NCBI RefSeq assembly: GCF_034344865.1
Contig: NZ_CP133774.1
Span: 6,696,001-6,760,000, forward strand
Origin: Pseudomonas sp. 10S4
GTDB lineage: Bacteria; Pseudomonadota; Gammaproteobacteria; Pseudomonadales; Pseudomonadaceae
Length of the DNA: 64,000 nucleotides
Reading direction: 5' to 3'
Shown in pieces: positions 56,576 to 64,000 of this stretch. Under the pieces are notes generated by a model. It ran no database searches. It was not told the origin of the DNA and saw nothing but the letters and a program-made list of their open reading frames with translations. Numbering within the stretch: the stretch's first letter is position 1; every line of letters begins with the position of its first letter. The position numbers and the translations under genes are program-made.

Positions 56576-56835
56576 GATTTCTCTCCTTTAAACATCAAGA
56601 ATCGCGAATGGTACATGATCCTCGCATCAGATCTCGCATTGTTGTCAGTTCGGAACATACCTACAAGCACAGTCCGGGTTTCAGACTTTTCGCCGGTTGA
56701 CTGCCCTGCCCTCACTCCCTATCCTCGCGCCTGTCACGACTCATTCGTGATCGGGTTTGACGGCTCGGCTGTTTTAAGGTGCGCATTGTCTTCCAACTTT
56801 GCTCGTGTACTCGTGTGCTCGACACAAAGCTTAAT
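56576..56835. other. Intergenic region upstream of the PAAR gene
   Basis: About 260 bp, AT-richer near 56590-56700. An ORF spans it on the plus strand but shows no family resemblance and no ribosome site. Promoters for both directions are expected here. Confidence 0.45.
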
Positions 56836-56957
56836 GGTGACTGTGCGCGGGGCACTTTCGAGTGCGCCGGGTACCTTAGACCGGTCCGTCAACCTGCGCA
56901 CAGTTGCCACCCATTCGTTTGACGGCGATCTAGTGGCAGCTCTTGATGACTAGGGAG
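56836..56957 (+). ncRNA. Candidate structured RNA leader of the downstream small genes
   Basis: GGTGACTGTGCGC (56836-56848) pairs with GCGCACAGTTGCCACC (56896-56911) to close a long stem. Inside it GGCACT-TTCG-AGTGC (56851-56865) forms a stable UUCG hairpin. Part of the closing stem's 3' arm (GTTGCCAC, 56903-56910) can instead pair with GTGGCAGC (56933-56940), 12 bases before the ribosome site GGGAG (56953-56957). Two exclusive folds so near the start codon suggest a regulatory leader. The fold is by eye; no known riboswitch was matched. Confidence 0.5.
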
Positions 56958-56965
56958 CTACACCG

Positions 56966-57250
56966 ATGACCAACGCAACCACAAACTCTACCCCTTTCGC
57001 CCCGTGCGACCACGTCGACCACCACCTCTTCGCCGTACAACCCGATATCCCGCTAATCGATGCACTCGAACACGCTACGGTCTACCTCAACTGCGCCGAA
57101 GCCCTCGCCCATCAAGCCCCCACCGCCACCCGCCCGGAACACAGCGCCTCGTTGCGCTGGGCCAGCCAGCAAATGCTCGTTACCGCGCGGTCATTGGTGC
57201 AGGCCTCGGTCGACGGTTTGCATGCGGCGCAAGCAGGAGATGAAGCATGA
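56966..57250 (+). CDS. Small DUF3077-like protein
   Basis: A 94-residue cytoplasmic protein with the pattern of the Pseudomonas DUF3077 family: HLFAVQPDIPLIDALEHATV, then an acidic-Ala helix and LRWASQQMLVTARSLVQASV. Function unknown; paralogues are numerous in pseudomonads. GGGAG lies nine bases before the ATG and a structured leader precedes it. Its stop overlaps the start of the next gene (ATGA). Confidence 0.7.
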   Translation: MTNATTNSTPFAPCDHVDHHLFAVQPDIPLIDALEHATVYLNCAEALAHQAPTATRPEHSASLRWASQQMLVTARSLVQASVDGLHAAQAGDEA

Positions 57251-57516
57251 ACCCGCATATTCCGATGACCAACAATGATTCCGACATTCCGGTGTTGATG
57301 ATTGCTACGCAGGCGCCGCTGGATGTGTTGCACAGCAGTGCCGCGACACGGTTTTTGGCGGTGACGCAGATGATGGAGAGTTTGGCCAGCCTCGACATTA
57401 CGCGGGCCAAAGGTGCGGATGTGCAACAACTGGCGCATGCGGCGGCGATGTTGTTACGCGACGGGTGTGATGTGATGGATGTGTTGGGGCGGCAGATTCG
57501 GGCTGCTGTGGTTTAG
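57247..57516 (+). CDS. Small conserved protein coupled to DUF3077-like gene
   Basis: An 89-residue protein (SDIPVLMIATQAPLDVLHSS, then VTQMMESLASLDITRAKGAD) with an ATGA overlap to the preceding gene. It is mostly helical and without membrane segments. A second ATG at 57265 is possible. No family was recognised with confidence; it probably belongs with its neighbour as a functional pair. Confidence 0.65.
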   Translation: MNPHIPMTNNDSDIPVLMIATQAPLDVLHSSAATRFLAVTQMMESLASLDITRAKGADVQQLAHAAAMLLRDGCDVMDVLGRQIRAAVV

Positions 57517-57524
57517 CAGCTTTT

Positions 57525-57593
57525 CTGTAGAAGCCAGGCTTGCCGGCGATAGCGTTCTTGAGACCGCTATCGCGAGCAAGCCCGCTCCCACAG
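57525..57593. repeat. REPIN, class A, degenerate left arm
   Basis: Left arm TGTAGAAGCCAGGCTTGCCG is diverged, right arm CGCGAGCAAGCCCGCTCCCA is standard; shorter spacer than usual. Confidence 0.75.
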
Positions 57594-57627
57594 GTTTAGT
57601 GTCTGCCCGACATCTTGGGTGAACAGC

Positions 57628-59310
57628 TCAGATCCGGAACTGACCAACCAATTTACCGAGACGCTGCCCCAGATCCGCCAGGCTCCGAGAAGTCTGCGCA
57701 CCCAGCTGAGTTTCATCCGCCACGCTGTCCACCGCCACGGCAATCTGATGCACGCTGCGGTTGATCTCTTCCGCCACCGCCGTCTGTTCTTCAGCGGCGC
57801 TGGCGATCTGGGCGTTCATCGAGTTGATGGTGCCGATCAACTGGGCCATGGTGTCCAGCGAAGCACCGGCCTCGTTGGCCTGGGCCGAAGTGCCGTCGCC
57901 GGCCTCGCTGGAACGGCGCATCGCTTCCACCGCCGACTGGGTGCCGGCCTGCAAGCGGTCGATCATGCCCTGGATTTCCTGGGTGCTGATTTGCGTACGA
58001 CTGGCCAGCGCCCGCACTTCGTCCGCCACCACCGCAAAGCCACGACCGGCCTCACCGGCGCGGGCGGCTTCGATGGCGGCGTTGAGGGCCAGCAGGTTGG
58101 TCTGTTCGGCAATCGAGCGGATTACTCCGAGCACGCTGACAATCGACGACACGTCTTTTTGCAGGCTGTCGAGGGACACGCCACTGCTGCGGATGTCATC
58201 CACCAATGCATGAATTTTCACGATGCTGCCGGCCACGACCCGCTTGGCGGCCTGGCCTTCTGCGTCGGTCTGCTGGGCGGCGACCGCCGCGTTTTGTGCG
58301 CTTTTCGCCACTTCTTGCGCGGCAGCGGACATCTCGTTAATTGCCGTCGCGACTTGGTCAGTCTCGTGACGCTGACGCTCCATAGCCTGATCCGAGCGCT
58401 GGGCCTGATCGGAGACCTGATTCACCAGCCCGGTCAGTTGCGAGGTCATTTCGGTGATCTGACGCACCAGGCTGTGGATTTTGTCGACGAAACGGTTGAA
58501 CGAGCCGGCCAGTTGACCGAGTTCGTCGTCGCTGGTGATGGTCAGGCGGCGAGTCAGGTCGCCCTCACCCGCCGCGATGTCATCGAGGTTGGCTTTCATC
58601 AGGTTCAGTGGGCGCAGAATCGCGTTGGCCAACAACATCCCGGCAGCAGCGATGACCAACAGCACGATGACCGCAATCCCGACGATGCTCAGCACCACGC
58701 CTTCCATTCGTTCGGTAACTTTAGCCTGGACCAGTGCAACCTGGGCTTCGATGCCGTCCAGGTTAACCGAGGTGCCGACCGCCATGTCCCACTTGGGCAG
58801 GTATTCGGTGTAGCCAAGTTTGGGCACCAGCACCTGGCTGTTGCCGGGCAGCGGCGAACTGTATTCGAGGTAGTGGGTGCCGTCCTTCGCGACCTTCACC
58901 AGGTCGCGGTTGACGTAGACGCCGTTCGGGTCGCGGTTGTCCTTGAAGCTCTGGCCCACGCCTTCAGAGCTGTTGGCCTTGAACAGGCGCACGGTGTTGG
59001 AGTCGTAGCCAAAGAAGTAGCCTTCCTTGCCGTAGCTGATGCTCGACAGCAATTTGACCACCTGGGCTCGCGCCGCGTCATCGCCGGGGGCCGCAGCGTC
59101 GTAAAGCGGTTTGATCGCGGTCATGGCCACGGCCACGTAACTTTGCAGGGTGGCTTTGGCGTCGTTGAGCAGGCTTTGGCGAGTCTCCTCGACTTCCTTG
59201 CGCGCCTGTTCCTGAAGAATGAACAGCGTGGTCAGGCTGATGACCAATGCAAAGAGCAATACCGGGAGAACGGCAAGGGACAGGACTTTAGCCTTCAGGC
59301 TCATGCGCAT
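57628..59310 (-). CDS. Methyl-accepting chemotaxis protein with single Cache domain
   Basis: A 560-residue transmembrane chemoreceptor. TM1 at about 10-32, a periplasmic single-Cache sensor to about 190 ([40 protein letters not shown]), TM2 ([20 protein letters not shown]), a HAMP domain ([20 protein letters not shown]) and the signalling hairpin tip [20 protein letters not shown]. Such receptors bind small organic acids; similarity to the malate receptor type is a guess. It ends in VGQFRI without a CheR pentapeptide. Same strand as, and downstream of, the antiporter gene. Confidence 0.9.
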   Translation of the reverse strand: MRMSLKAKVLSLAVLPVLLFALVISLTTLFILQEQARKEVEETRQSLLNDAKATLQSYVAVAMTAIKPLYDAAAPGDDAARAQVVKLLSSISYGKEGYFFGYDSNTVRLFKANSSEGVGQSFKDNRDPNGVYVNRDLVKVAKDGTHYLEYSSPLPGNSQVLVPKLGYTEYLPKWDMAVGTSVNLDGIEAQVALVQAKVTERMEGVVLSIVGIAVIVLLVIAAAGMLLANAILRPLNLMKANLDDIAAGEGDLTRRLTITSDDELGQLAGSFNRFVDKIHSLVRQITEMTSQLTGLVNQVSDQAQRSDQAMERQRHETDQVATAINEMSAAAQEVAKSAQNAAVAAQQTDAEGQAAKRVVAGSIVKIHALVDDIRSSGVSLDSLQKDVSSIVSVLGVIRSIAEQTNLLALNAAIEAARAGEAGRGFAVVADEVRALASRTQISTQEIQGMIDRLQAGTQSAVEAMRRSSEAGDGTSAQANEAGASLDTMAQLIGTINSMNAQIASAAEEQTAVAEEINRSVHQIAVAVDSVADETQLGAQTSRSLADLGQRLGKLVGQFRI

Positions 59311-59398
59311 GACGGTTCGCTCTTTTGATTTTATTGGCGTGGTTAAAGGCTTTAACGGCACACCGGAGCAAAAGTTGAGTGAAGCACACGCCGATCAA

Positions 59399-59487
59399 TG
59401 TGGGAGCGGGCTTGCTCGCGAAGGCGGCGGCACATCCAACATCAATGTGACTGATAGATCGCCTTCGCGAGCAAGCCCGCTCCCACA
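59399..59487. repeat. REPIN, class A
   Basis: Near-perfect inverted GTGGGAGCGGGCTTGCTCGC arms between the MCP promoter and the antiporter's 3' end. Confidence 0.9.
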
Positions 59488-59501
59488 TTTGATCTCGGGG
59501 G

Positions 59502-60824
59502 TTACAGAACCATCGCCGCCACCCAGCCAAACGCCAGCAACGGCAGGTTGTAATGCAGGAACGTCGGGACCACGGTGTCCCAGATGTGGTGATGCTGGCC
59601 GTCGATGTTCAAACCGGAGGTCGGGCCCAACGTCGAGTCCGAGGCCGGCGAACCGGTGTCGCCCAAGGCGCCGGCAGTGCCGACGATGCAAACGATCGCC
59701 ATCGGGCTGAAGCCCAATTGCACGCACAGCGGCACGAAGATCGCCGCCAGGATCGGCACGGTGGAGAACGACGAACCGATGCCGATGGTGACCATCAACC
59801 CCACCAACAGCATCAGCAACGCACCGACGGCCTTGCTGTGGTCGATCCACGCCGCCGCGCTTTCCACTAGCGTGCGCACTTGCCCCGTGGCCTTGAGCAC
59901 TTCGGCAAACCCTGAGGCGGCGATCATGATGAAGCCGATCATCGCCATCATCTTCATGCCTTCGGTGAACAGGTCGTCGGTTTCACGCCACTTTACAATC
60001 CCCGACGCCGAGAAAATCAGAAACCCTGCCAGTGCGCCGATGATCATCGAATCCAGCAGCAACTGAATGATGAACGCTGCGGCAATCGCCAGCCCCGCGA
60101 TGCCCAGGGTCATCGGGTTGTACGCGACGGTTACCTGCTCGACCTGCTCGATCTTCGCCAGGTCGTAGACGCGTTTTTTGCGGTAGCTGAAAAACACCGC
60201 CACCAACAGGCCGAAGACCATGCCCATCGCCGGGATCGCCATGGCGTGCATGACGTTGATCTGGCTGATGTCGACGCCACTTTTGCTGACGTTGGCCAGC
60301 AGAATCTGGTTCAGGAAGATATTGCCGAAACCCACCGGAAACACCATGTATGGCGTGATCAGGCCGAAGGTCATGACGCAGGCGATCAAGCGGCGGTCCA
60401 GTTGCAGTTTGGTCAGCACATATAAAAGCGGCGGCACCAGCAACGGAATAAAGGCGATATGTATCGGCAGAATGTTTTGGGAAGCAATGGCCACCACCCA
60501 CAGCAAGCCGATCAGCAGCCACTTGACCTGCCGGCCACCGCTGGCGTGCTGGCGGTCGACCATCAGCAAGGCCTTGTCCGCCAGCGCATGAGCCAGGCCG
60601 GACTTGGCAATCGCCACCGCGAACGCGCCGAGCAAGGCGTAAGACAAGGCCACCGTCGCCCCATTGCCCAGGCCACTGTTGAACGCTTTAAGTGTCGCGT
60701 CGATGCCCAGACCACCGGTCAAACCACCCACCAGTGCGCCGACGATCAGCGCGATCACTACGTGCACGCGGGACAGGCTGAGCACCAGCATGACGCCAAC
60801 CGCGGCAATTACAGCATTAATCAT
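59502..60824 (-). CDS. Na+/H+ antiporter family permease (YuiF/NhaC-like)
   Basis: A 440-residue inner-membrane transporter of the ion-transporter superfamily with about 11-12 helices. Recognisable segments: [23 protein letters not shown] start, [20 protein letters not shown], and the conserved second-half loop [20 protein letters not shown] followed by [20 protein letters not shown]. Homologues move Na+, or amino acids such as histidine. Substrate unknown. A class A REPIN separates it from the downstream chemoreceptor gene. Confidence 0.85.
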   Translation of the reverse strand: MINAVIAAVGVMLVLSLSRVHVVIALIVGALVGGLTGGLGIDATLKAFNSGLGNGATVALSYALLGAFAVAIAKSGLAHALADKALLMVDRQHASGGRQVKWLLIGLLWVVAIASQNILPIHIAFIPLLVPPLLYVLTKLQLDRRLIACVMTFGLITPYMVFPVGFGNIFLNQILLANVSKSGVDISQINVMHAMAIPAMGMVFGLLVAVFFSYRKKRVYDLAKIEQVEQVTVAYNPMTLGIAGLAIAAAFIIQLLLDSMIIGALAGFLIFSASGIVKWRETDDLFTEGMKMMAMIGFIMIAASGFAEVLKATGQVRTLVESAAAWIDHSKAVGALLMLLVGLMVTIGIGSSFSTVPILAAIFVPLCVQLGFSPMAIVCIVGTAGALGDTGSPASDSTLGPTSGLNIDGQHHHIWDTVVPTFLHYNLPLLAFGWVAAMVL

Positions 60825-60982
60825 CGTTACCTCAAGGCAAGCGGAATGAGCTCAGCCGGCAGTCTGCGAAGAGCCGCCAGCGGAGTAAGGGATGGGTTTT
60901 ATTAGAGGGCGCGCACTGTGCCGCAGAGTGGCGTCGGTGTCAAAGCGCGGGGCAAGCCGATGTGTAAGGTCTTGTGATGACC

Positions 60983-61107
60983 TCTGTGGCGAGGGAGCTT
61001 GCTCCCGCTCGGCTGCGCAGCAGACGCAAAACCTGCTGACACGGTTTGTCTGAAGGAATGCTGGGGGCCGCTTCGCGACCCAACGGGGGCAAGCCCCTCG
61101 CCACAGG
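60983..61107. repeat. REP element pair, class B
   Basis: GTGGCGAGGGAGCTTGCTCC arm and inverted GGGGGCAAGCCCCTCGCCAC arm in the divergent gap between the antiporter and the second MCP. Confidence 0.85.
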
Positions 61108-61235
61108 GAAGAGTTACTGCCACAAAAAGGCTTAAGTCAGCGAGATTGGAAATTCGGAAACCGCCATAAAGAAAGCCAATCCGCGGCCGTTACAGTGCAA
61201 AGTCTCAGATAAATATCGAATAAAAGGACGTTCCC

Positions 61236-63383
61236 ATGTCGCTCAGACAACTCTCCATCCAATGGAAAATCACCCTGCTGGCCGGGTTGGCCTGGCCGGC
61301 GTCGTGACCCTGCTGGTGGGTCTTTCGCTGTATCGCATGGAGCACAGCTCTGCGCTGGTGAAAGCGTCGAGCATGGAGATGCTCACCGAATCCGCCCAGG
61401 CGCGGATCGAGTCCCAGGGTGAAAACCAGGCGCTGAACATTCGTCAGCAGTTCATGGACGCCTATCAATACGGCCACGGTTTTTCGCGCCAAGTGCTGTT
61501 CCTGCGCGAGCAGGCCGAGAAGCGCTTTCTCGATGCCTTCGACCTGCGCGAAGACCTGACCCGCCAGGTCAAATCGGCACTGCAAGCCAACCCGGAACTG
61601 CTCGGCCTATCCCTGGTATTCGAAGCCAATGCGCTGGACGGTAAGGACGAACTGTTCGCCGGCCAAGCTGAGTTGGGCAGTAACGACAAGGGCCGTTTTG
61701 CCCTGTACTGGTCGCAACCGACGCCAGGCAAGCTGACGTCGATGTCGCTGCCCGAAAGCGACATGGCCGACACCAGCACCGGCCCCAGCGGCGAGGCGGC
61801 CAACGCTTGGTTCACCTGCCCGCGCACCACGCTCAAGCCGTGCGTGATCGAACCCTACTTCTATGTGATCGACGGCCAGAACGTGCTGATGACCAGCATC
61901 GTTTTCCCGCTGATGGTCAACGGCAAAGTCATCGCCTCGTTGTCGGTGGACATCAACCTTAATAGCCTGCAAGCGATCAGCCTGGGCGCGAGTAAAAAGC
62001 TCTATGACGGCCAGACCAGCGTCAGCATCCTCAGCCCTGTCGGTTTGCTCGCCGGCTACAGCCCTGACGCCAGCAAACTCAGCCGAACGCCTGGACGCCG
62101 TCGACAAGACCAACGGCGCCGAGCTGATTCGCCTGCTGGGCACCAGCAACAAAACCACCAGCCTGCACAGCAATGAGCAACTGAAAGTGCTGTCGCCGTT
62201 CCTGCCGATTCCCGGCGGTAAACCGTGGGGCGTGTTGCTCGACGTGCCGGAGAAAGTCTTGGTGGGCCCGGCCGAGGCGCTGAAAAAACAACTCGATGAA
62301 AGCAACACGCGCGGCACGCTGGTCGAACTCAGCCTCGGCGTACTGGCCGCGCTGATCGGTCTGTTGCTGGTGTGGTTGATGGCCCGCAGCGTAACCAAGC
62401 CGATCCTCGGCGTGGCTCATATGCTCGAAGACATCGCCAGCGGCGAAGGTGATTTGACCCGGCGCCTGGCCTACGACAAGAAGGATGAACTGGGGCAGTT
62501 GGCTGGTTGGTTCAACCGCTTCCTCGACAAGCTGCAACCCATCATCGCCGAAGTGAAACGCTCGGTGCAGGACGCGCGCAGCACGGCGGATCAATCGTCT
62601 GCCATCGCTACCCAGACCAGCGCCGGCATGGAGCAGCAATACCGCCAGGTCGATCAGGTGGCGACCGCCTCTCACGAAATGAGCGCCACCGCCCAGGACG
62701 TTGCCCGCAGCGCCGCCCAGGCCGCTCACGCAGCACGCGATGCCGATCAGGCAACCCGTCAGGGCTTGACCGTGATCGACCGCACCACCACCAGCATCGA
62801 TAACCTTGCCGCTGACATGAGCACGGCGATGGTGCAAGTCGAAGGCCTGGCGGCGAACAGCGAGAAAATCGGTTCGGTGCTGGAAGTGATTCGTGCCATC
62901 GCCGAGCAAACCAACCTGCTGGCCCTCAACGCCGCGATCGAAGCGGCCCGTGCCGGTGAAGCCGGACGCGGCTTTGCCGTGGTGGCCGATGAAGTGCGCA
63001 ACCTGGCGCGGCGCACTCAGGAATCGGTCGAGGAAACCCGTCAGGTGATCGAGCAATTGCAGAGCGGCACCCAGGACGTGGTGGGCTCGATGAACAACAG
63101 TCATCGCCAGGCTCAGAGCAGCGTCGAGCAAGTCAGCCAGGCGGTGACCGCGCTGCGCCAGATTGGCGACGCGGTGACGGTGATTACCGACATGAACCTG
63201 CAAATCGCCAGCGCGGCGGAAGAACAGAGCGCGGTGGCCGAGGAGATCAACAACAACGTGGCGACCATTCGTGACGTGACCGAGTCGTTGTCGGGGCAGG
63301 CGAATGAATCGGCGCGGGTGAGTCAGTCACTCAATAGCCTGGCGAACCAGCAGCAGAGCTTGATGGATCAGTTTCGCGTCTGA
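61236..63383 (+). pseudogene. Methyl-accepting chemotaxis protein with dCache domain, two frameshifts
   Basis: A 716-codon gene split into three frames. From the ATG at 61236 (AAAAGGA upstream) MSLRQLSIQWKITLLAGL reads to a TGA at 61305; family sequence resumes in another frame as GVVTLLVGLSLYRMEHSS and continues through a large double-Cache sensor to SPDASKLS near 62080, where a second slip leads to [20 protein letters not shown]2, HAMP and the conserved tip [20 protein letters not shown]. The two changes cancel in length (2,148 bp, a multiple of three). The rest is undamaged, so either recent mutation or sequence error. If intact it would sense a small ligand in the periplasm. Confidence 0.85.
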
Positions 63384-63412
63384 CGCGAATTCTGCATCCA
63401 CCGGAAATCAAA

Positions 63413-63503
63413 ATGTGGGAGCGGGCTTACTCGCGAAGGCGGTCTATCAGTTAACAGAGATGTCGGCTGATACACCGCCTTCGCGAGCAAGCCTGCTCCC
63501 ACG
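63413..63503. repeat. REPIN, class A
   Basis: GTGGGAGCGGGCTTACTCGC and CGCGAGCAAGCCTGCTCCCA arms, each with one change, between convergent MCP and kinase genes. Confidence 0.88.
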
Positions 63504-63532
63504 TTAGATCTTCAGCAGGCTTTAGAGCGGTG

Positions 63533-64000
63533 TCAGCGTTTAGGGAGTTCGATGGCGACCTTCAACCCGCCCCACTCACTCTCCCGCAACAGCAACTTCC
63601 CGCCCCAGGTGTCGACGATGTCGCGCACAATCCCCAACCCCAAGCCATGCCCGTCAGTCTGTTCATCCAGCCGCATCCCGCGACTGAACACCTGAGCGCG
63701 CTGGTCTTCGGGAATCCCCGGCCCATCGTCTTCCACGCTCAGCTCAAACCCTTCAGCCGTCTCGACCACGCTCAAGCGAACCTCGGCATCCGCCCATTTG
63801 CAGGCGTTATCCAATAGATTGCCAAGCAGTTCCAGCAAGTCTTCACGATCCCACGGCAACTGCAAACCGGCCGGTGCCCGGTAGCTCAGGTCGAGGTGTT
63901 CGCCGTGAATCATGTTCAACGTGGCCAATAACCCCGGCAACTCGGCATCGCAATCAAACAACGCCCCCGGTAGCGCATCGCCGGACAATCGAGCGCGGTT
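63533..64000 (-). CDS. Two-component sensor histidine kinase, C-terminal part
   Basis: The gene continues beyond the right edge; only about 156 C-terminal codons are present. They form the ATP-binding HATPase_c domain: N box LLGNLLDNACKWAD, G1 box VEDDGPGIPEDQ, G2 box GHGLGLGIVRDIVDTWGG, ending LKVAIELPKR. The F-box-like SRGMRLDEQTDG is PhoQ-like. The sensor and DHp domains and any response-regulator partner lie outside the window, so the signal cannot be told. Confidence 0.88.
   Translation of the reverse strand, partial: NRARLSGDALPGALFDCDAELPGLLATLNMIHGEHLDLSYRAPAGLQLPWDREDLLELLGNLLDNACKWADAEVRLSVVETAEGFELSVEDDGPGIPEDQRAQVFSRGMRLDEQTDGHGLGLGIVRDIVDTWGGKLLLRESEWGGLKVAIELPKR

Noticed and set aside
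56531-56953. 141-codon plus-strand frame upstream of the DUF3077-like gene
   Set aside because: It crosses the PAAR start and the structured leader, has no ribosome site, and its composition is unlike a protein; the RNA structure explains the conservation better.
3217-63503. Regularly recurring palindromes resembling a CRISPR array
   Set aside because: The repeats are dispersed over the whole window, single per gap, with inverted rather than direct arms and no cas genes; they are REP/REPIN elements.

Overview
The window reads as a chromosomal segment of a fluorescent Pseudomonas (P. fluorescens group). The evidence is GC-rich coding with Pseudomonas codon use, an ampR/ampC pair, a glucarate gudP/gudD pair, polB, a selD-mnmH pair, many paralogous LysR and SDR genes, and an extreme density of short inverted extragenic repeats (REP/REPIN) typical of this group. 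No rRNA, tRNA, CRISPR array, IS element or prophage was recognised.

Layout. 0-3.3 kb: AI-2E-type permease N-terminus, tRNA hydroxylase TrhP (YegQ), then two reciprocally truncated gene stumps (LysR and EamA) joined by a deletion. 3.3-7.1 kb: glucarate module (GntR regulator, GudP, GudD). 7.1-9.4 kb: ampR-ampC. 9.6-19 kb: SDR, DUF4174, GNAT, a heme oxygenase bphO with only a decayed stub of its phytochrome partner, a TauE permease, a frameshifted MFS pump, a lipoprotein, periplasmic GalM, an aldo/keto reductase and DUF1810. 19-21.4 kb: DNA polymerase II. 21.5-36.3 kb: housekeeping and accessory enzymes, including a zinc-type HemB, PhzF, two GSTs, a YraQ-like permease and the selenophosphate/tRNA-selenouridine pair. 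36.5-47.1 kb: one giant repeat-rich autotransporter of about 3,516 codons, broken by a one-base slip. 47.4-49.5 kb: nucleoside uptake pair (Tsx-like porin, NUP-family periplasmic protein) behind a PurR-like palindrome. 49.6-54.8 kb: oxidoreductase, XapX, AraC regulator, a metallothionein absent from simple ORF calls, two DUF606 permeases and a LysR gene. 54.9-57.5 kb: an AT-richer PAAR-effector-immunity cassette (orphan type VI secretion cargo) with inactivating changes, then a structured leader in front of two small Pseudomonas-type genes. 57.6-64 kb: two chemoreceptors (one frameshifted), a Na+/H+-antiporter-like permease and the end of a sensor kinase.

Two themes stand out. First, decay: LysR/EamA deletion, bphP loss, PAAR nonsense codon, and frameshifts in the effector, MFS pump, tsx, autotransporter and one MCP. 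Some single-base indels could be assembly errors and need read support, but the bphP and LysR/EamA losses and the PAAR nonsense codon are not of that kind. Second, three families of inverted repeats sit in nearly every 3' intergenic gap. The best candidates for undescribed biology are the structured leader at 56.84-56.96 kb, the PAAR-linked effector with a His-then-Cys motif order, and the orphaned bphO operon with a tiny coupled ORF.
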